5,652 nt of DNA from an uncultured Bacteroidales bacterium (GCA_945871755.1 CAMBWV010000083.1:1-5652), one strand, 5' to 3'. Counted from the first letter of the stretch, positions 1-5,652 are shown. Made by a program: numbers and translations. The notes: generated by a model from the sequence alone, not told the origin.

Positions 1-271
1 GGGCGCAGGGTTCCACATGGTATTTGCTCATAAACATCATGCCGCCTGCCACGACCAGACAGAGCGCGCCGAGCGTTTGCTGGCGATGGAGACGGCGCAC
101 GGCAAAGTGGTCAACAGGCAGTGGGGTCGTCACCTGCACAGCTCCGAAGAGCAGGGCCCCCGCGCTGTAGATGGCAGGAGCATAACCCATAAGGGTGGGG
201 AAGACGGGGAGGGCCGCGCCTACGAGCAGGAGCAGGCCGCCTAGGGTATAGAGAATCGTTCGAATAGACAT
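1..271 (-). CDS. Small integral membrane protein, partial (C-terminus beyond left edge)
   Basis: An open frame starts at ATG (271-269) and runs without a stop to the left edge, giving 90 visible residues. It begins MSIRTILYTLGGLLLLVGAA and is strongly hydrophobic. Three segments look membrane-embedded: about residues 6-25, 29-47 and 67-81. A short polar stretch with several Arg and His residues (about 54-64) separates the second and third. No catalytic motif is visible, and I do not recognise the family beyond a small multi-pass membrane protein. It lies 52 bp downstream of the DivIC-like gene on the same strand with no terminator between, so co-transcription is likely. The ATG is preferred because a hydrophobic helix follows directly after a short positively charged N-terminus. 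The function is unknown. That it is a real gene is fairly sure, because the reading frame and composition fit a membrane protein. Confidence 0.72.
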   Translation of the reverse strand, partial: MSIRTILYTLGGLLLLVGAALPVFPTLMGYAPAIYSAGALLFGAVQVTTPLPVDHFAVRRLHRQQTLGALCLVVAGGMMFMSKYHVEPCA

Positions 272-323
272 GGGCAATGGATGTATGGAAAGCGAGGGCA
301 AACGGTGAGAACCAATAGGTGGC

Positions 324-590
324 CTACTTAATAATATATATGTCCTCGCCAGGTCGTTTCATGAAGTATTCTTCGCGAGCCACGTGGATGATGGCGTCAG
401 GATTCTTCTGGAGTTCGTCGAGGCGCAGGCTGTCGCGTCTGCTTTTCTCTTCGTACACCAGAATCTCTTGGCGCAGCGAGTCGTTGACCTTCCTAATTTC
501 AAGGCGGTTCCATACGCTGTTCGTGTCGAGGAAACCAATGATGACCACGAAGGCGATGAGGGCAATCAGATATTTCTTGGCTAGTTTCAC
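324..590 (-). CDS. Septum formation initiator, DivIC/FtsB-like divisome protein
   Basis: An 88-residue bitopic protein. It has a short basic N-terminus (KLAKK), one transmembrane helix at about residues 7-21, a heptad-rich charged coiled coil at about 27-62, and a C-terminal segment AREEYFMKRPGEDIYIIK (71-88). That last segment matches the conserved tail of the FtsB/DivIC family, with its 'a-x-E-y-x-m-k-p-G-E' pattern. In known systems these proteins join FtsL and FtsQ/DivIB in the inner membrane and help activate septal peptidoglycan synthesis; the coiled coil mediates assembly. The length is typical of the short Bacteroidetes members. The start is GTG (590-588): an in-frame TAA lies seven codons upstream with no ATG between, so GTG is the only good initiator. 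A C-rich leader (a run of seven C on this strand, 606-600) sits directly before it. DivIC versus FtsB cannot be decided from sequence alone. Confidence 0.9.
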   Translation of the reverse strand: MKLAKKYLIALIAFVVIIGFLDTNSVWNRLEIRKVNDSLRQEILVYEEKSRRDSLRLDELQKNPDAIIHVAREEYFMKRPGEDIYIIK

Positions 591-675
591 GGTAGGGGAG
601 GGGGGGCTTTATTTGAGGAAATAAGAGATAATCAGATAATAATCAGAATCAGCAACTGGGGAAAGGCGCAGGCGG

Positions 676-2037
676 CTAAGGCTCGTCGTAGCCCGAGCGG
701 CTCATCGGCAGACGGAGCAGGTGCTCGTCGTAGCCCGCCCAGCCCGCAGCGTGGTACCATTCCGTTTGTCGGAACTGCTCATTGAGGTCGCCGAAGATGC
801 AAGCGTTGGCATTCTGTGTGTAAACCCGTTGGGGCAGGAAGGCAGCCACGCCGCAATAGTTCGTTGTATCTACGGCGAGGAAGTTCCAGTTCTTAGGCCC
901 CACCCAGAATCGGTTTGTGGCGCGCTTGCAGGTAATCACCTGTGCGAGCACCTCGTCCAAGCGTTGCATATTTTCGGCCGAGAGGATGCGCTGCATCGTA
1001 CAGCGCAGGTCGTGCTGGTAGGGGCGGTAATAATAAGTGGATGTGTAGGCATGGTAATGTTGCACGTCATCAAAGGCAGGCATCTCCTCGCCCGAGGTGG
1101 CCAGGGTTGATAAGGGTAAGAGTTCCGCAATGGTGTGCGCCAGCGAATCAAGGCCAGCGGTGCGCACGCTTGAGATAACGATGCCGTAGTCGTCGTACGT
1201 ATTGCGCTGTTCGGGGTCGATGATGTCGGCATAGTAGGTCGTCACGATGTCCTCCACCCGCTCGCTGAACAGGCCCGACTTCACGAGGCTCGTATAGTTG
1301 CCGCCGTAGGCGCTGATGGCAATGGGCGAGGCCACCACATAGTCCGTCACGTGGCGCAGGGCATAACTGCTCTCCACGTTCTGCATCAGGCAAGCGTCGA
1401 AGAGGATGTAGCGCAGGTGCATCCCGCTCTCGGCAATCGCCTGTGCCATATCGGTGATGTCCATCTGCGGGCCAGGCTTTCCCTGATAGTCGCGGTCGCC
1501 ATACATGCTGCCGCCCTGTCCCACGTCAATGCCGAAGGAGAAGGGGGCGTAGGTGGACGATGAAGGGGCGTACGCCTTGTTCGTCGCTGGCAACCAACCA
1601 TCAGCGTGCGACCAGAGCACCAGTCCATATTCCTGTGCCGAACAATGCTGCCGCACCCAGGTGGCTACGTCGCGGAGCGTCTGCGGGTCGGCCGAGTTCA
1701 CTTCCTTGTTCCATTGGCGAAGCAGAACGGGCGCTTTGCTGCTGGCACTGATTTCCATCAGTCGCGGATAGTTTGCGTCATCCACGTAGAGCAGCAGGCG
1801 GTCGTTGGGCGCGATGTACTGGCGGCCCTGCATGATTTCCAGCGAATCGCTGCGGTGGTATTTGTAGGCGCCCAGCGAATTTTGCGCGCACATATATATA
1901 AGGACTGTTCGGCGCGCTGTCTTACCGCTGGGCCAGAGGGGCGCATCGGCATTGTCGTCATGGCACGAGCCAAGCGACAGCAAGAGCAGCAGGCCGAGCA
2001 GGCCAGTGCAAAGAATGTTTCGCGAGCGTGGGTGCAT
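676..2037 (-). CDS. Clostripain-family (peptidase C11) cysteine peptidase, surface lipoprotein
   Basis: A 453-residue protein from ATG 2037. A lipoprotein signal peptide ends in a LGSC lipobox (Cys25), followed by HDDNAD. Acidic residues just after the lipid Cys resemble the Bacteroidetes lipoprotein export signal, so surface display is plausible. The mature part starts with a RTVLIYMCAQNSL strand typical of clostripain relatives. The catalytic His is in LWSHADGW (His144) and the catalytic Cys in ILFDACLM (Cys216), the standard C11/caspase-like dyad. Asp214 matches the residue that gives Arg/Lys specificity in PmC11 of Parabacteroides merdae. ASPIAISAYG (about 236-245) is the usual post-catalytic segment. 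Known relatives include clostripain and fragipain, which activates the Bacteroides fragilis toxin. Lys154-Ala155, ten residues after the His, is a candidate self-processing site, by inference from PmC11. A TTG five codons upstream (2052) could also start the frame, but the ATG gives the more normal signal peptide. The exact substrate is unknown. Confidence 0.9.
   Translation of the reverse strand: MHPRSRNILCTGLLGLLLLLSLGSCHDDNADAPLWPSGKTARRTVLIYMCAQNSLGAYKYHRSDSLEIMQGRQYIAPNDRLLLYVDDANYPRLMEISASSKAPVLLRQWNKEVNSADPQTLRDVATWVRQHCSAQEYGLVLWSHADGWLPATNKAYAPSSSTYAPFSFGIDVGQGGSMYGDRDYQGKPGPQMDITDMAQAIAESGMHLRYILFDACLMQNVESSYALRHVTDYVVASPIAISAYGGNYTSLVKSGLFSERVEDIVTTYYADIIDPEQRNTYDDYGIVISSVRTAGLDSLAHTIAELLPLSTLATSGEEMPAFDDVQHYHAYTSTYYYRPYQHDLRCTMQRILSAENMQRLDEVLAQVITCKRATNRFWVGPKNWNFLAVDTTNYCGVAAFLPQRVYTQNANACIFGDLNEQFRQTEWYHAAGWAGYDEHLLRLPMSRSGYDEP
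2013..2037 (-). other. Start choice of the C11 peptidase: ATG 2037 rather than TTG 2052
   Basis: The longest frame opens at TTG (2052-2050), which would add five residues (MTIHP) before the ATG. From the ATG the product begins MHPRSR and then a hydrophobic core leading to LSLGSC, which is a compact lipoprotein signal of normal length. No other ATG occurs between the upstream in-frame TGA and this site. No Shine-Dalgarno sequence supports either choice, as is usual in this phylum. Confidence 0.65.
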
Positions 2038-2092
2038 GGGATGAATCGTCAAGAAGTGCCGCAGGCAATAGCCGTTTCAGGAGGCGGCACGG

Positions 2093-2100
2093 CAAAATTA
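2093..2100 (-). promoter_or_regulatory. Candidate -7 box of the C11 peptidase promoter
   Basis: Read on the minus strand this is TAATTTTG, a full match to the Bacteroidetes -7 consensus TAnnTTTG. It lies 55 bp upstream of the ATG at 2037, implying a leader of about 50 nt. No convincing -33 TTG is seen at the expected distance; that place is taken by one arm of the inverted repeat at 2106-2129, which could mean control by a binding protein. This is a pattern match only. Confidence 0.45.
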
Positions 2101-2105
2101 CGCAA

Positions 2106-2129
2106 AAATCCCTATCCCCGACGGGATTT
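2106..2129. repeat. Inverted repeat between the divergent promoters, possible operator
   Basis: Perfect 7-bp arms AAATCCC (2106-2112) and GGGATTT (2123-2129) are separated by 10 bp. The right arm overlaps a second small palindrome, CGGGATTTCCCG (2122-2133). It lies just upstream of the leftward -7 box (2100-2093) and just ahead of the rightward -33 element (2141-2145). A regulator bound here could act on both genes. The arm length and spacing fit a dimeric DNA-binding protein about as well as an RNA hairpin. No cognate regulator is in the window. Confidence 0.4.
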
Positions 2130-2140
2130 CCCGCCTTTTT

Positions 2141-2173
2141 TCTTGCCCACGTGGCTGGCATTTCGTTATTTTG
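2141..2173 (+). promoter_or_regulatory. Candidate Bacteroidetes promoter for the lipoprotein-DPP IV operon
   Basis: A -33-like TTG within TCTTG (2141-2145) lies 20 bp from a -7-like TTATTTTG (2166-2173), which differs from TAnnTTTG only at its second base. The spacing fits the phylum's usual arrangement. Transcription would begin near 2180 and leave a leader of about 60 nt before the ATG at 2244. Confidence 0.45.
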
Positions 2174-2198
2174 TAGGCCGATATAGCAAAACATTAAC

Positions 2199-2225
2199 CC
2201 TATTGCCCTTCCCCCGAGCAATAGG
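2199..2225 (+). promoter_or_regulatory. Stem-loop in the leader of the lipoprotein gene
   Basis: Perfect 8-bp arms CCTATTGC (2199-2206) and GCAATAGG (2218-2225) flank an 11-nt C-rich loop. The hairpin ends 18 nt before the ATG at 2244, and an A-rich stretch (AAGAAAAGAAAC, 2232-2243) follows it. A-rich unstructured sequence before the start is the common translation-initiation context in Bacteroidetes. The hairpin could affect translation or mRNA stability, or be an operator in DNA form. No known riboswitch class is recognised. Confidence 0.4.
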
Positions 2226-2243
2226 AATTCTAAGAAAAGAAAC

Positions 2244-2816
2244 ATGAAGCAAATTCCGTCCCTTCTGATGGCCGCCGTATGCGGCAGTTGGCTTTGCAGC
2301 GCATGCGGAAGCAGTGACAAGGAAGCCAAGCAGGCCGATACGACCGCCGTTGTGGTTGCCCAGCAGCCCAACCTGCCGCAGACCAATGTCAGTTTTCCTG
2401 AGTTGCGCGACACCGTGCGCCTAGGTGCCAGCGTATATGCTTGTCAGATCATTACGGAGCCCGATGAAACGCTCCCCATCTTCGTTGACAATCAAGAACA
2501 AGAGTTCTATCAGAACCGCGTGACCGTCCGCGTGACCCGCGATGGCCAAGAGGTCATCTCGCGCTCCTTTGTCAAGGACGATTTCAGCCAATATGCCGTT
2601 GCCTCCACGCGCCAGGATTTCGATGGAGGCATGCTCACGGGCATGAGTCTCAACCGCGAAGCCTCGGATGCAGGCCGTCTCTGCTTCTGGGCCGTTGTGG
2701 GTTGGTGCGGTGAGGGTCCCACCTTCCGTGTCTATATCCAGCCGGGCAGCAATCAGGTGAGCATTGAGCAGGATTTCAGTTCCGTAGATAACTCTATGCC
2801 TGATGAAGTGATGTAA
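2244..2816 (+). CDS. Small predicted lipoprotein, DUF4738-like
   Basis: A 190-residue protein. It has an N-terminal signal (MKQIPSLLMAAVCGSWL) ending at a lipobox-like CSAC with Cys21 as the likely lipid Cys. The residue at -3 is Cys rather than Leu, Val or Ile, so the lipobox is slightly atypical. A low-complexity polar linker (about 22-55) follows, then a compact beta-rich domain (about 56-182). That domain carries VTVRVTRDGQEVISRSFVKDDF (read in two parts, 93-107 and 108-114) and FRVYIQPGSNQVSIEQDF (161-178). The 'RDG..i..rsF.KdDF' pattern resembles the uncharacterised Bacteroidetes family DUF4738; this is from memory and not checked. There are no catalytic motifs. It is the first gene of a likely two-gene operon, with DPP IV starting 30 bp after its stop and no terminator between. 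A role beside DPP IV in the envelope is inference from position only. Confidence 0.8.
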   Translation: MKQIPSLLMAAVCGSWLCSACGSSDKEAKQADTTAVVVAQQPNLPQTNVSFPELRDTVRLGASVYACQIITEPDETLPIFVDNQEQEFYQNRVTVRVTRDGQEVISRSFVKDDFSQYAVASTRQDFDGGMLTGMSLNREASDAGRLCFWAVVGWCGEGPTFRVYIQPGSNQVSIEQDFSSVDNSMPDEVM

Positions 2817-2846
2817 TTTAGCAATCCGTGTAATCCCCTTCCTAAC

Positions 2847-5057
2847 ATGAAAAAAATAATCCTCTGTCTGGCCGTGCTCTTCGGTTTGACCCTTGCGCCC
2901 GTGCAGGCACAGTCCGACGCACTCACGCTCCGCGACATTACCAGCGGCGTCTATTCGCCCACCTACGTCTATGGCGTCAAGCCGATGAAGGACGGCGAGC
3001 ACTATTCTCAGCTTTCCAGCGACTTCAGCCGCATCGTCGTTTCCTCCTTCCGCACGGGTAAGGAGACGTCCACCCTCTTCGATGCCGCCAAGGCGCAGGG
3101 TCCCGTCAAACTCCAAACGATTGATGGCTACATCCTCTCGCCCGACGAGCAGTTCATCCTGCTCCAGACGAAGACGAAGGCCATCTATCGCCGCTCCTTC
3201 ACGGCCGAGTACTATCTCTTCGATGTCAAGAACAACACCTTCGTGCCCCTCTCCTCGGGCGGCCCGCAGCAGGTGCCGCAGTTCTCGCCCGACGGCAATG
3301 TCGTTGGCTTTGTGCGCGACGGCAACCTCTTCATCGTCAAGCTCCTCTACGGCAACGCCGAGATTCAGGTGACCAAGGATGGCAAGTTCAACGAAATCAT
3401 CAACGGCATCCCCGACTGGGTCAACGAGGAAGAGTTCTCCACGAATTGCTCCTACAGTTTCTCCGCGGACAGCCAGATGCTGGCCTGGGTGCGCTACGAC
3501 GAGAGCAACGTAGATATCTACCACATGCAGATGTTCAAGGGTAGCCATCCCGCCCATGCCGACAACGACCTCTATCCGGGCGAATACGCCTATAAATATC
3601 CCGTGGCAGGCACGGCCAACTCCAAGGTGAGCGTACATTCCTACGACATCAAGAACCGCGTCACTCGCACCCTCAAGGTGCCCCTCGACGCCGACGGCTA
3701 CGTGCCCCGCATCCACTTCACCGACGACCCCACCAAGCTCGCCGTCATCACCCTCAACCGCCACCAAAACCGCATGGAGGTCTATATGGTCAATCCCCGC
3801 TCCACCGAAGCCAAGATGGTGCTGCGCGAGACCAACGACCGCTACATCCGCGAGGCGGCCTATACCGACATGAAGTTCTACAAGGGCCACTTCTCCCTCC
3901 TCTCCGAGCGCACGGGCTACCAGCAGCTCTATTGGTACACCCTCAACGGCCAGCTGGAGCAGACCGTGACGAAGGGCAACTTCGAGGTGACGCACTTCTA
4001 TGGTTACGACGAGGCTGCTGGCCGCTTCTTCTATTCCGCCCGCGCCGAGAGCCCCCTGCGCCAGGAGGTCTATATGGCCGACCGCAAGGGCAAGGTGACG
4101 CGCCTCTCCAAGCAGGAGGGCACAAATTCGGCCACGTTCAGCACGACCATGAAATATTTCATGAACGTCTATTCCTCGGCCCAGCAACCGCCCGTCACCA
4201 CCCTCTGCGACGCCACGGGCAAGACGCTGACCACACTCGTGGACAACGCCGAACTGAAGCAGAAAGTCAATGGCCGACTCGGCACGAAGGAGTTCTTCAC
4301 CTTCACCACCAGCGAGGGCGTCCAACTCAACGGATGGATGGTCAAGCCCAAGGACTTCGACCCCGCGCGCCGCTATCCCGTTATCATGTACCAGTATAGC
4401 GGTCCGGGCTCGCAGGAGGTGACCGATTCATGGAATCTCGGCTTCTTCGGCGGCGGCGTATTTGAGAGCTACATGGCCCAGCGCGGCTACATCTACGTCT
4501 GCGTGGACGGCCGCGGTACGGGCGGCCGCGGTGCCGACTTCGAGAAGTGCACCTATCTCAACCTGGGCGACCTTGAGAGCAAGGACCAAGTGGAAACCGC
4601 CCTCTACTTGGGCTCCCTCCCCTTCATTGACAAGGACCGCATCGCCATCTGGGGCTGGAGCTTTGGTGGTTTCAACACACTCATGTCCATGAGCGAAGGC
4701 CGTCCCGTCTTCCGCGCAGGCGTGGCCATTGCGGCTCCCAGCAACTGGAAATACTACGACACCGTCTATACCGAGCGCTATATGCGCACGCCGCAGGAGA
4801 ACCCCCAGGGCTACGACCGCTGCCCCATCAGTCGCGCCGCCCAGCTCCACGGCGACCTGCTCCTCATCCACGGCACAGCCGATGACAACGTCCACGTGCG
4901 CAATGCCCACGAAGTGAGCGAGGCCCTCGTGCAGGCCGACAAGCAGTTCGAGATGCAAATCTACACGAACCGCAACCACAACATCTACGGCGGCAACACC
5001 CGCTACCATCTCTTCACCCGCGTCTGCAACTTCTTCGACGCCAAACTGAAGAACTAG
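2847..5057 (+). CDS. Dipeptidyl peptidase IV, family S9B prolyl oligopeptidase
   Basis: A 736-residue secreted serine peptidase that removes N-terminal X-Pro (and X-Ala) dipeptides. A Sec signal peptide ends at PVQA|QS (after residue 21), placing it in the periplasm. An N-terminal beta-propeller (about 25-480) carries DWVNEEEF (190-197), whose Glu pair matches the Glu residues that hold the substrate amino group in human DPP4. The C-terminal alpha/beta-hydrolase domain has the oxyanion Tyr517 in YSGPGSQ, the nucleophile Ser605 in GWSFGG, Asp679 with Asn681 in HGTADDNVH, and His711 in NRNHNIYGG. All parts of the catalytic triad are intact. The length fits bacterial DPP IV such as that of Porphyromonas gingivalis (about 720 residues). 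Phe606 replaces the usual Tyr of GWSYGG, a mild change. The gene is rich in C-ending codons. A strong stem-loop follows the stop by 34 bp. The related S9 enzymes DPP7 and acylaminoacyl peptidase fit less well because of the EE motif. Confidence 0.96.
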   Translation: MKKIILCLAVLFGLTLAPVQAQSDALTLRDITSGVYSPTYVYGVKPMKDGEHYSQLSSDFSRIVVSSFRTGKETSTLFDAAKAQGPVKLQTIDGYILSPDEQFILLQTKTKAIYRRSFTAEYYLFDVKNNTFVPLSSGGPQQVPQFSPDGNVVGFVRDGNLFIVKLLYGNAEIQVTKDGKFNEIINGIPDWVNEEEFSTNCSYSFSADSQMLAWVRYDESNVDIYHMQMFKGSHPAHADNDLYPGEYAYKYPVAGTANSKVSVHSYDIKNRVTRTLKVPLDADGYVPRIHFTDDPTKLAVITLNRHQNRMEVYMVNPRSTEAKMVLRETNDRYIREAAYTDMKFYKGHFSLLSERTGYQQLYWYTLNGQLEQTVTKGNFEVTHFYGYDEAAGRFFYSARAESPLRQEVYMADRKGKVTRLSKQEGTNSATFSTTMKYFMNVYSSAQQPPVTTLCDATGKTLTTLVDNAELKQKVNGRLGTKEFFTFTTSEGVQLNGWMVKPKDFDPARRYPVIMYQYSGPGSQEVTDSWNLGFFGGGVFESYMAQRGYIYVCVDGRGTGGRGADFEKCTYLNLGDLESKDQVETALYLGSLPFIDKDRIAIWGWSFGGFNTLMSMSEGRPVFRAGVAIAAPSNWKYYDTVYTERYMRTPQENPQGYDRCPISRAAQLHGDLLLIHGTADDNVHVRNAHEVSEALVQADKQFEMQIYTNRNHNIYGGNTRYHLFTRVCNFFDAKLKN

Positions 5058-5091
5058 CCCCTGCGGCCCAACTGAGGTCCACCTACGAACT

Positions 5092-5131
5092 CGAGGAGGA
5101 CAGCGAACTTTTCCTGTCGCTGTCCTCCTCG
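5092..5131 (+). terminator. Strong stem-loop after DPP IV, likely transcription terminator
   Basis: A perfect 15-bp stem pairs CGAGGAGGACAGCGA (5092-5106) with its complement (5117-5131) around a 10-nt loop, and begins 34 bp after the DPP IV stop. Only a weak pyrimidine tract (CTCTTTC) follows, not a run of T, so the intrinsic-terminator assignment rests on stem strength and position. It may instead act mainly to protect the mRNA 3' end. Confidence 0.72.
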
Positions 5132-5136
5132 CTCTT

Positions 5137-5221
5137 TCGGTCGCTTCGCTCCCTAGATTCAGACGGGGACTTCGTCCCCTAGTTTCAAGTTTCAGTCGGT
5201 CGCTTCGCTCCCTGGTTTCAG
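5137..5221. repeat. Three tandem copies of a 26-bp hairpin-forming repeat
   Basis: The copies lie at 5137-5162, 5163-5195 and 5196-5221. The first and third agree at 24 of 26 positions and share an exact 18-bp start (TCGGTCGCTTCGCTCCCT). The middle copy has the same frame (CGG, CTTCG, CCCTAG, TTTCA) but different stem bases. It can form a perfect 6-bp hairpin, GGGGAC-TTC-GTCCCC (5165-5179). It also holds a 7-bp tandem duplication of AGTTTCA (5181-5187, 5188-5194), which explains why it is 33 rather than 26 bp. The units follow the DPP IV stem-loop without a gap of more than 5 bp. There are no spacers, so this is not CRISPR. The function is unknown; it may be a dispersed intergenic repeat element. 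Confidence 0.75.
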
Positions 5222-5223
5222 GG

Positions 5224-5296
5224 ATGCTCCATGGGCTTGGATATCTTTTCCCCTCTCATTTTACCTGGCTAAACTGAGAAATGCAAATAATACATC
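5224..5296 (+). promoter_or_regulatory. Upstream region of the AT-rich gene, weak promoter-like match
   Basis: This 73-bp AT-rich stretch must hold the promoter of the gene at 5297 if that gene is expressed on its own. The best -7-like string is TATCTTTT (5242-5249), one base off TAnnTTTG. The only -33-like candidate, TTTC (5216-5219), lies inside the last repeat copy and is imperfect. The leader before the ATG (AAATAATACATC) is A-rich, as usual for the phylum. This is a low-confidence assignment. Confidence 0.25.
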
Positions 5297-5623
5297 ATGG
5301 AAAAAAGAATTGAGATTTATTACAGAGACGTGGATCCCAAGATTACCCTGTACCTTGGGCTGATTGGTATCGCAATTTTTGCAATTTTTGTCAGCAATGA
5401 CCCAGACTGTTGGTGGCTTGTCCTAATATTATTAGTGATGCTTCCTTTTAGCGTGATGCAGGAGGCAAAGGCAGCGAAACGGAAAAAGGCTGGCATTCCG
5501 GCATTGGTCATAGATGGTTACACCCTTGAATATGAAGGAAAGAAGATTGACCTTTCCGAGATGTGTACAGCGGGAATCATTGACGACCCACAGTGTGACA
5601 GAGGCGTAATCATATATCGCTAG
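5297..5623 (+). CDS. Small two-helix membrane protein of unknown function, possibly STM3941-like
   Basis: A 108-residue protein with a charged N-terminus (MEKRIEIYYRD), two hydrophobic helices (about 16-33 and 38-54), a basic turn (KAAKRKKAGIP, 58-68), and a short beta-rich tail containing PALVIDGYTLEYEGKKIDLSEM (68-89, described here only by pattern). 'IEIYY', two helices, then 'PALVIDG' and an Ile/Leu-rich strand recall the small STM3941 family of bacterial inner-membrane proteins, which are generally longer; this is a weak, unchecked likeness. If right, the protein may be truncated at its C-terminus. It is set off from DPP IV by the terminator and repeats, so it is a separate transcription unit. 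GC is about 45% over 5341-5580, against 53% and 70% in two sampled stretches of the DPP IV gene. Its codons also end in A or T more often, which suggests a different origin. Confidence 0.62.
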   Translation: MEKRIEIYYRDVDPKITLYLGLIGIAIFAIFVSNDPDCWWLVLILLVMLPFSVMQEAKAAKRKKAGIPALVIDGYTLEYEGKKIDLSEMCTAGIIDDPQCDRGVIIYR

Positions 5624-5652
5624 GGGCGTTTCTTTCGCAAACAGGTGATGTG

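Noticed and set aside
17..244. A 75-codon plus-strand frame at the left end
   Set aside because: It is antisense to the hydrophobic membrane-protein frame, and its translation is a low-complexity polar string with no domain.
2038..2052. TTG start extending the C11 peptidase by five residues
   Set aside because: An ATG follows five codons later and gives a standard-length lipoprotein signal peptide, so the TTG is the less likely start.
1606..2247. A 213-codon open frame on the plus strand crossing the divergent intergenic region
   Set aside because: It overlaps the C11 peptidase coding region in antisense, runs through both candidate promoters, and ends inside the start of the lipoprotein gene. 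The translation shows no family features.
2421..4325. A 634-codon open frame on the minus strand opposite the lipoprotein and DPP IV genes
   Set aside because: It lies antisense to DPP IV, whose catalytic motifs are unmistakable, and its translation is a repetitive Val/Glu/Gly/His/Leu-rich string with no domain. Long antisense frames are expected opposite genes with strongly C-ending codons.
4428..5009. A 193-codon open frame on the minus strand
   Set aside because: It is the same kind of antisense shadow of the DPP IV hydrolase domain, with Val/Ala-rich translation and no recognisable motif.
5137..5221. Possible CRISPR array
   Set aside because: The three units abut each other with no unique spacers, the middle unit diverges, and no cas gene is present.
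1..5652. A defence, toxin-antitoxin or mobile-element system
   Set aside because: No transposase, integrase, nuclease, toxin or regulator gene is recognisable. Every larger gene fits a cell-division, membrane or peptidase role. Only the AT-rich gene at the right end remains unexplained, and the window stops too soon after it.

Overview
The window looks like chromosomal DNA of a Bacteroidota bacterium, most likely order Bacteroidales and Prevotella-like. The grounds are the Bacteroidales character of the proteins (a short DivIC/FtsB-type septum protein, a clostripain-family lipoprotein, a Bacteroidetes-type small lipoprotein, a secreted DPP IV), A-rich rather than Shine-Dalgarno leaders, and promoter-like matches to the Bacteroidetes -33 TTG / -7 TAnnTTTG pattern. 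The genus cannot be fixed from this sequence alone.

Layout. Three genes read leftward from about position 2037: a clostripain-like (C11) cysteine peptidase lipoprotein (676-2037), a DivIC/FtsB-like cell-division protein (324-590, GTG start), and a small membrane protein that runs off the left edge (1-271). A 206-bp divergent intergenic region (2038-2243) carries candidate promoters in both directions and two clear inverted repeats. Two genes read rightward: a small predicted lipoprotein (2244-2816, DUF4738-like) and, 30 bp later, a dipeptidyl peptidase IV (2847-5057). They look co-transcribed and end at a strong 15-bp stem-loop (5092-5131). Directly after it lie three copies of a 26-bp hairpin-forming tandem repeat (5137-5221). 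Next comes a visibly more AT-rich small membrane-protein gene (5297-5623) of uncertain family.

How the genes may work together. The C11 peptidase would cut after Arg or Lys at the cell envelope. DPP IV would trim X-Pro or X-Ala dipeptides from peptide N-termini in the periplasm. The divergent pair therefore fits extracytoplasmic peptide processing or peptide nutrition, with the small lipoprotein as an uncharacterised partner of the DPP IV gene. The cell-division protein and the membrane protein are ordinary housekeeping neighbours. I see no RNA gene, CRISPR array, insertion sequence or phage gene. I also see no strong evidence for a new multi-gene system. The least explained parts are the intergenic repeats and the AT-rich gene at the right end.
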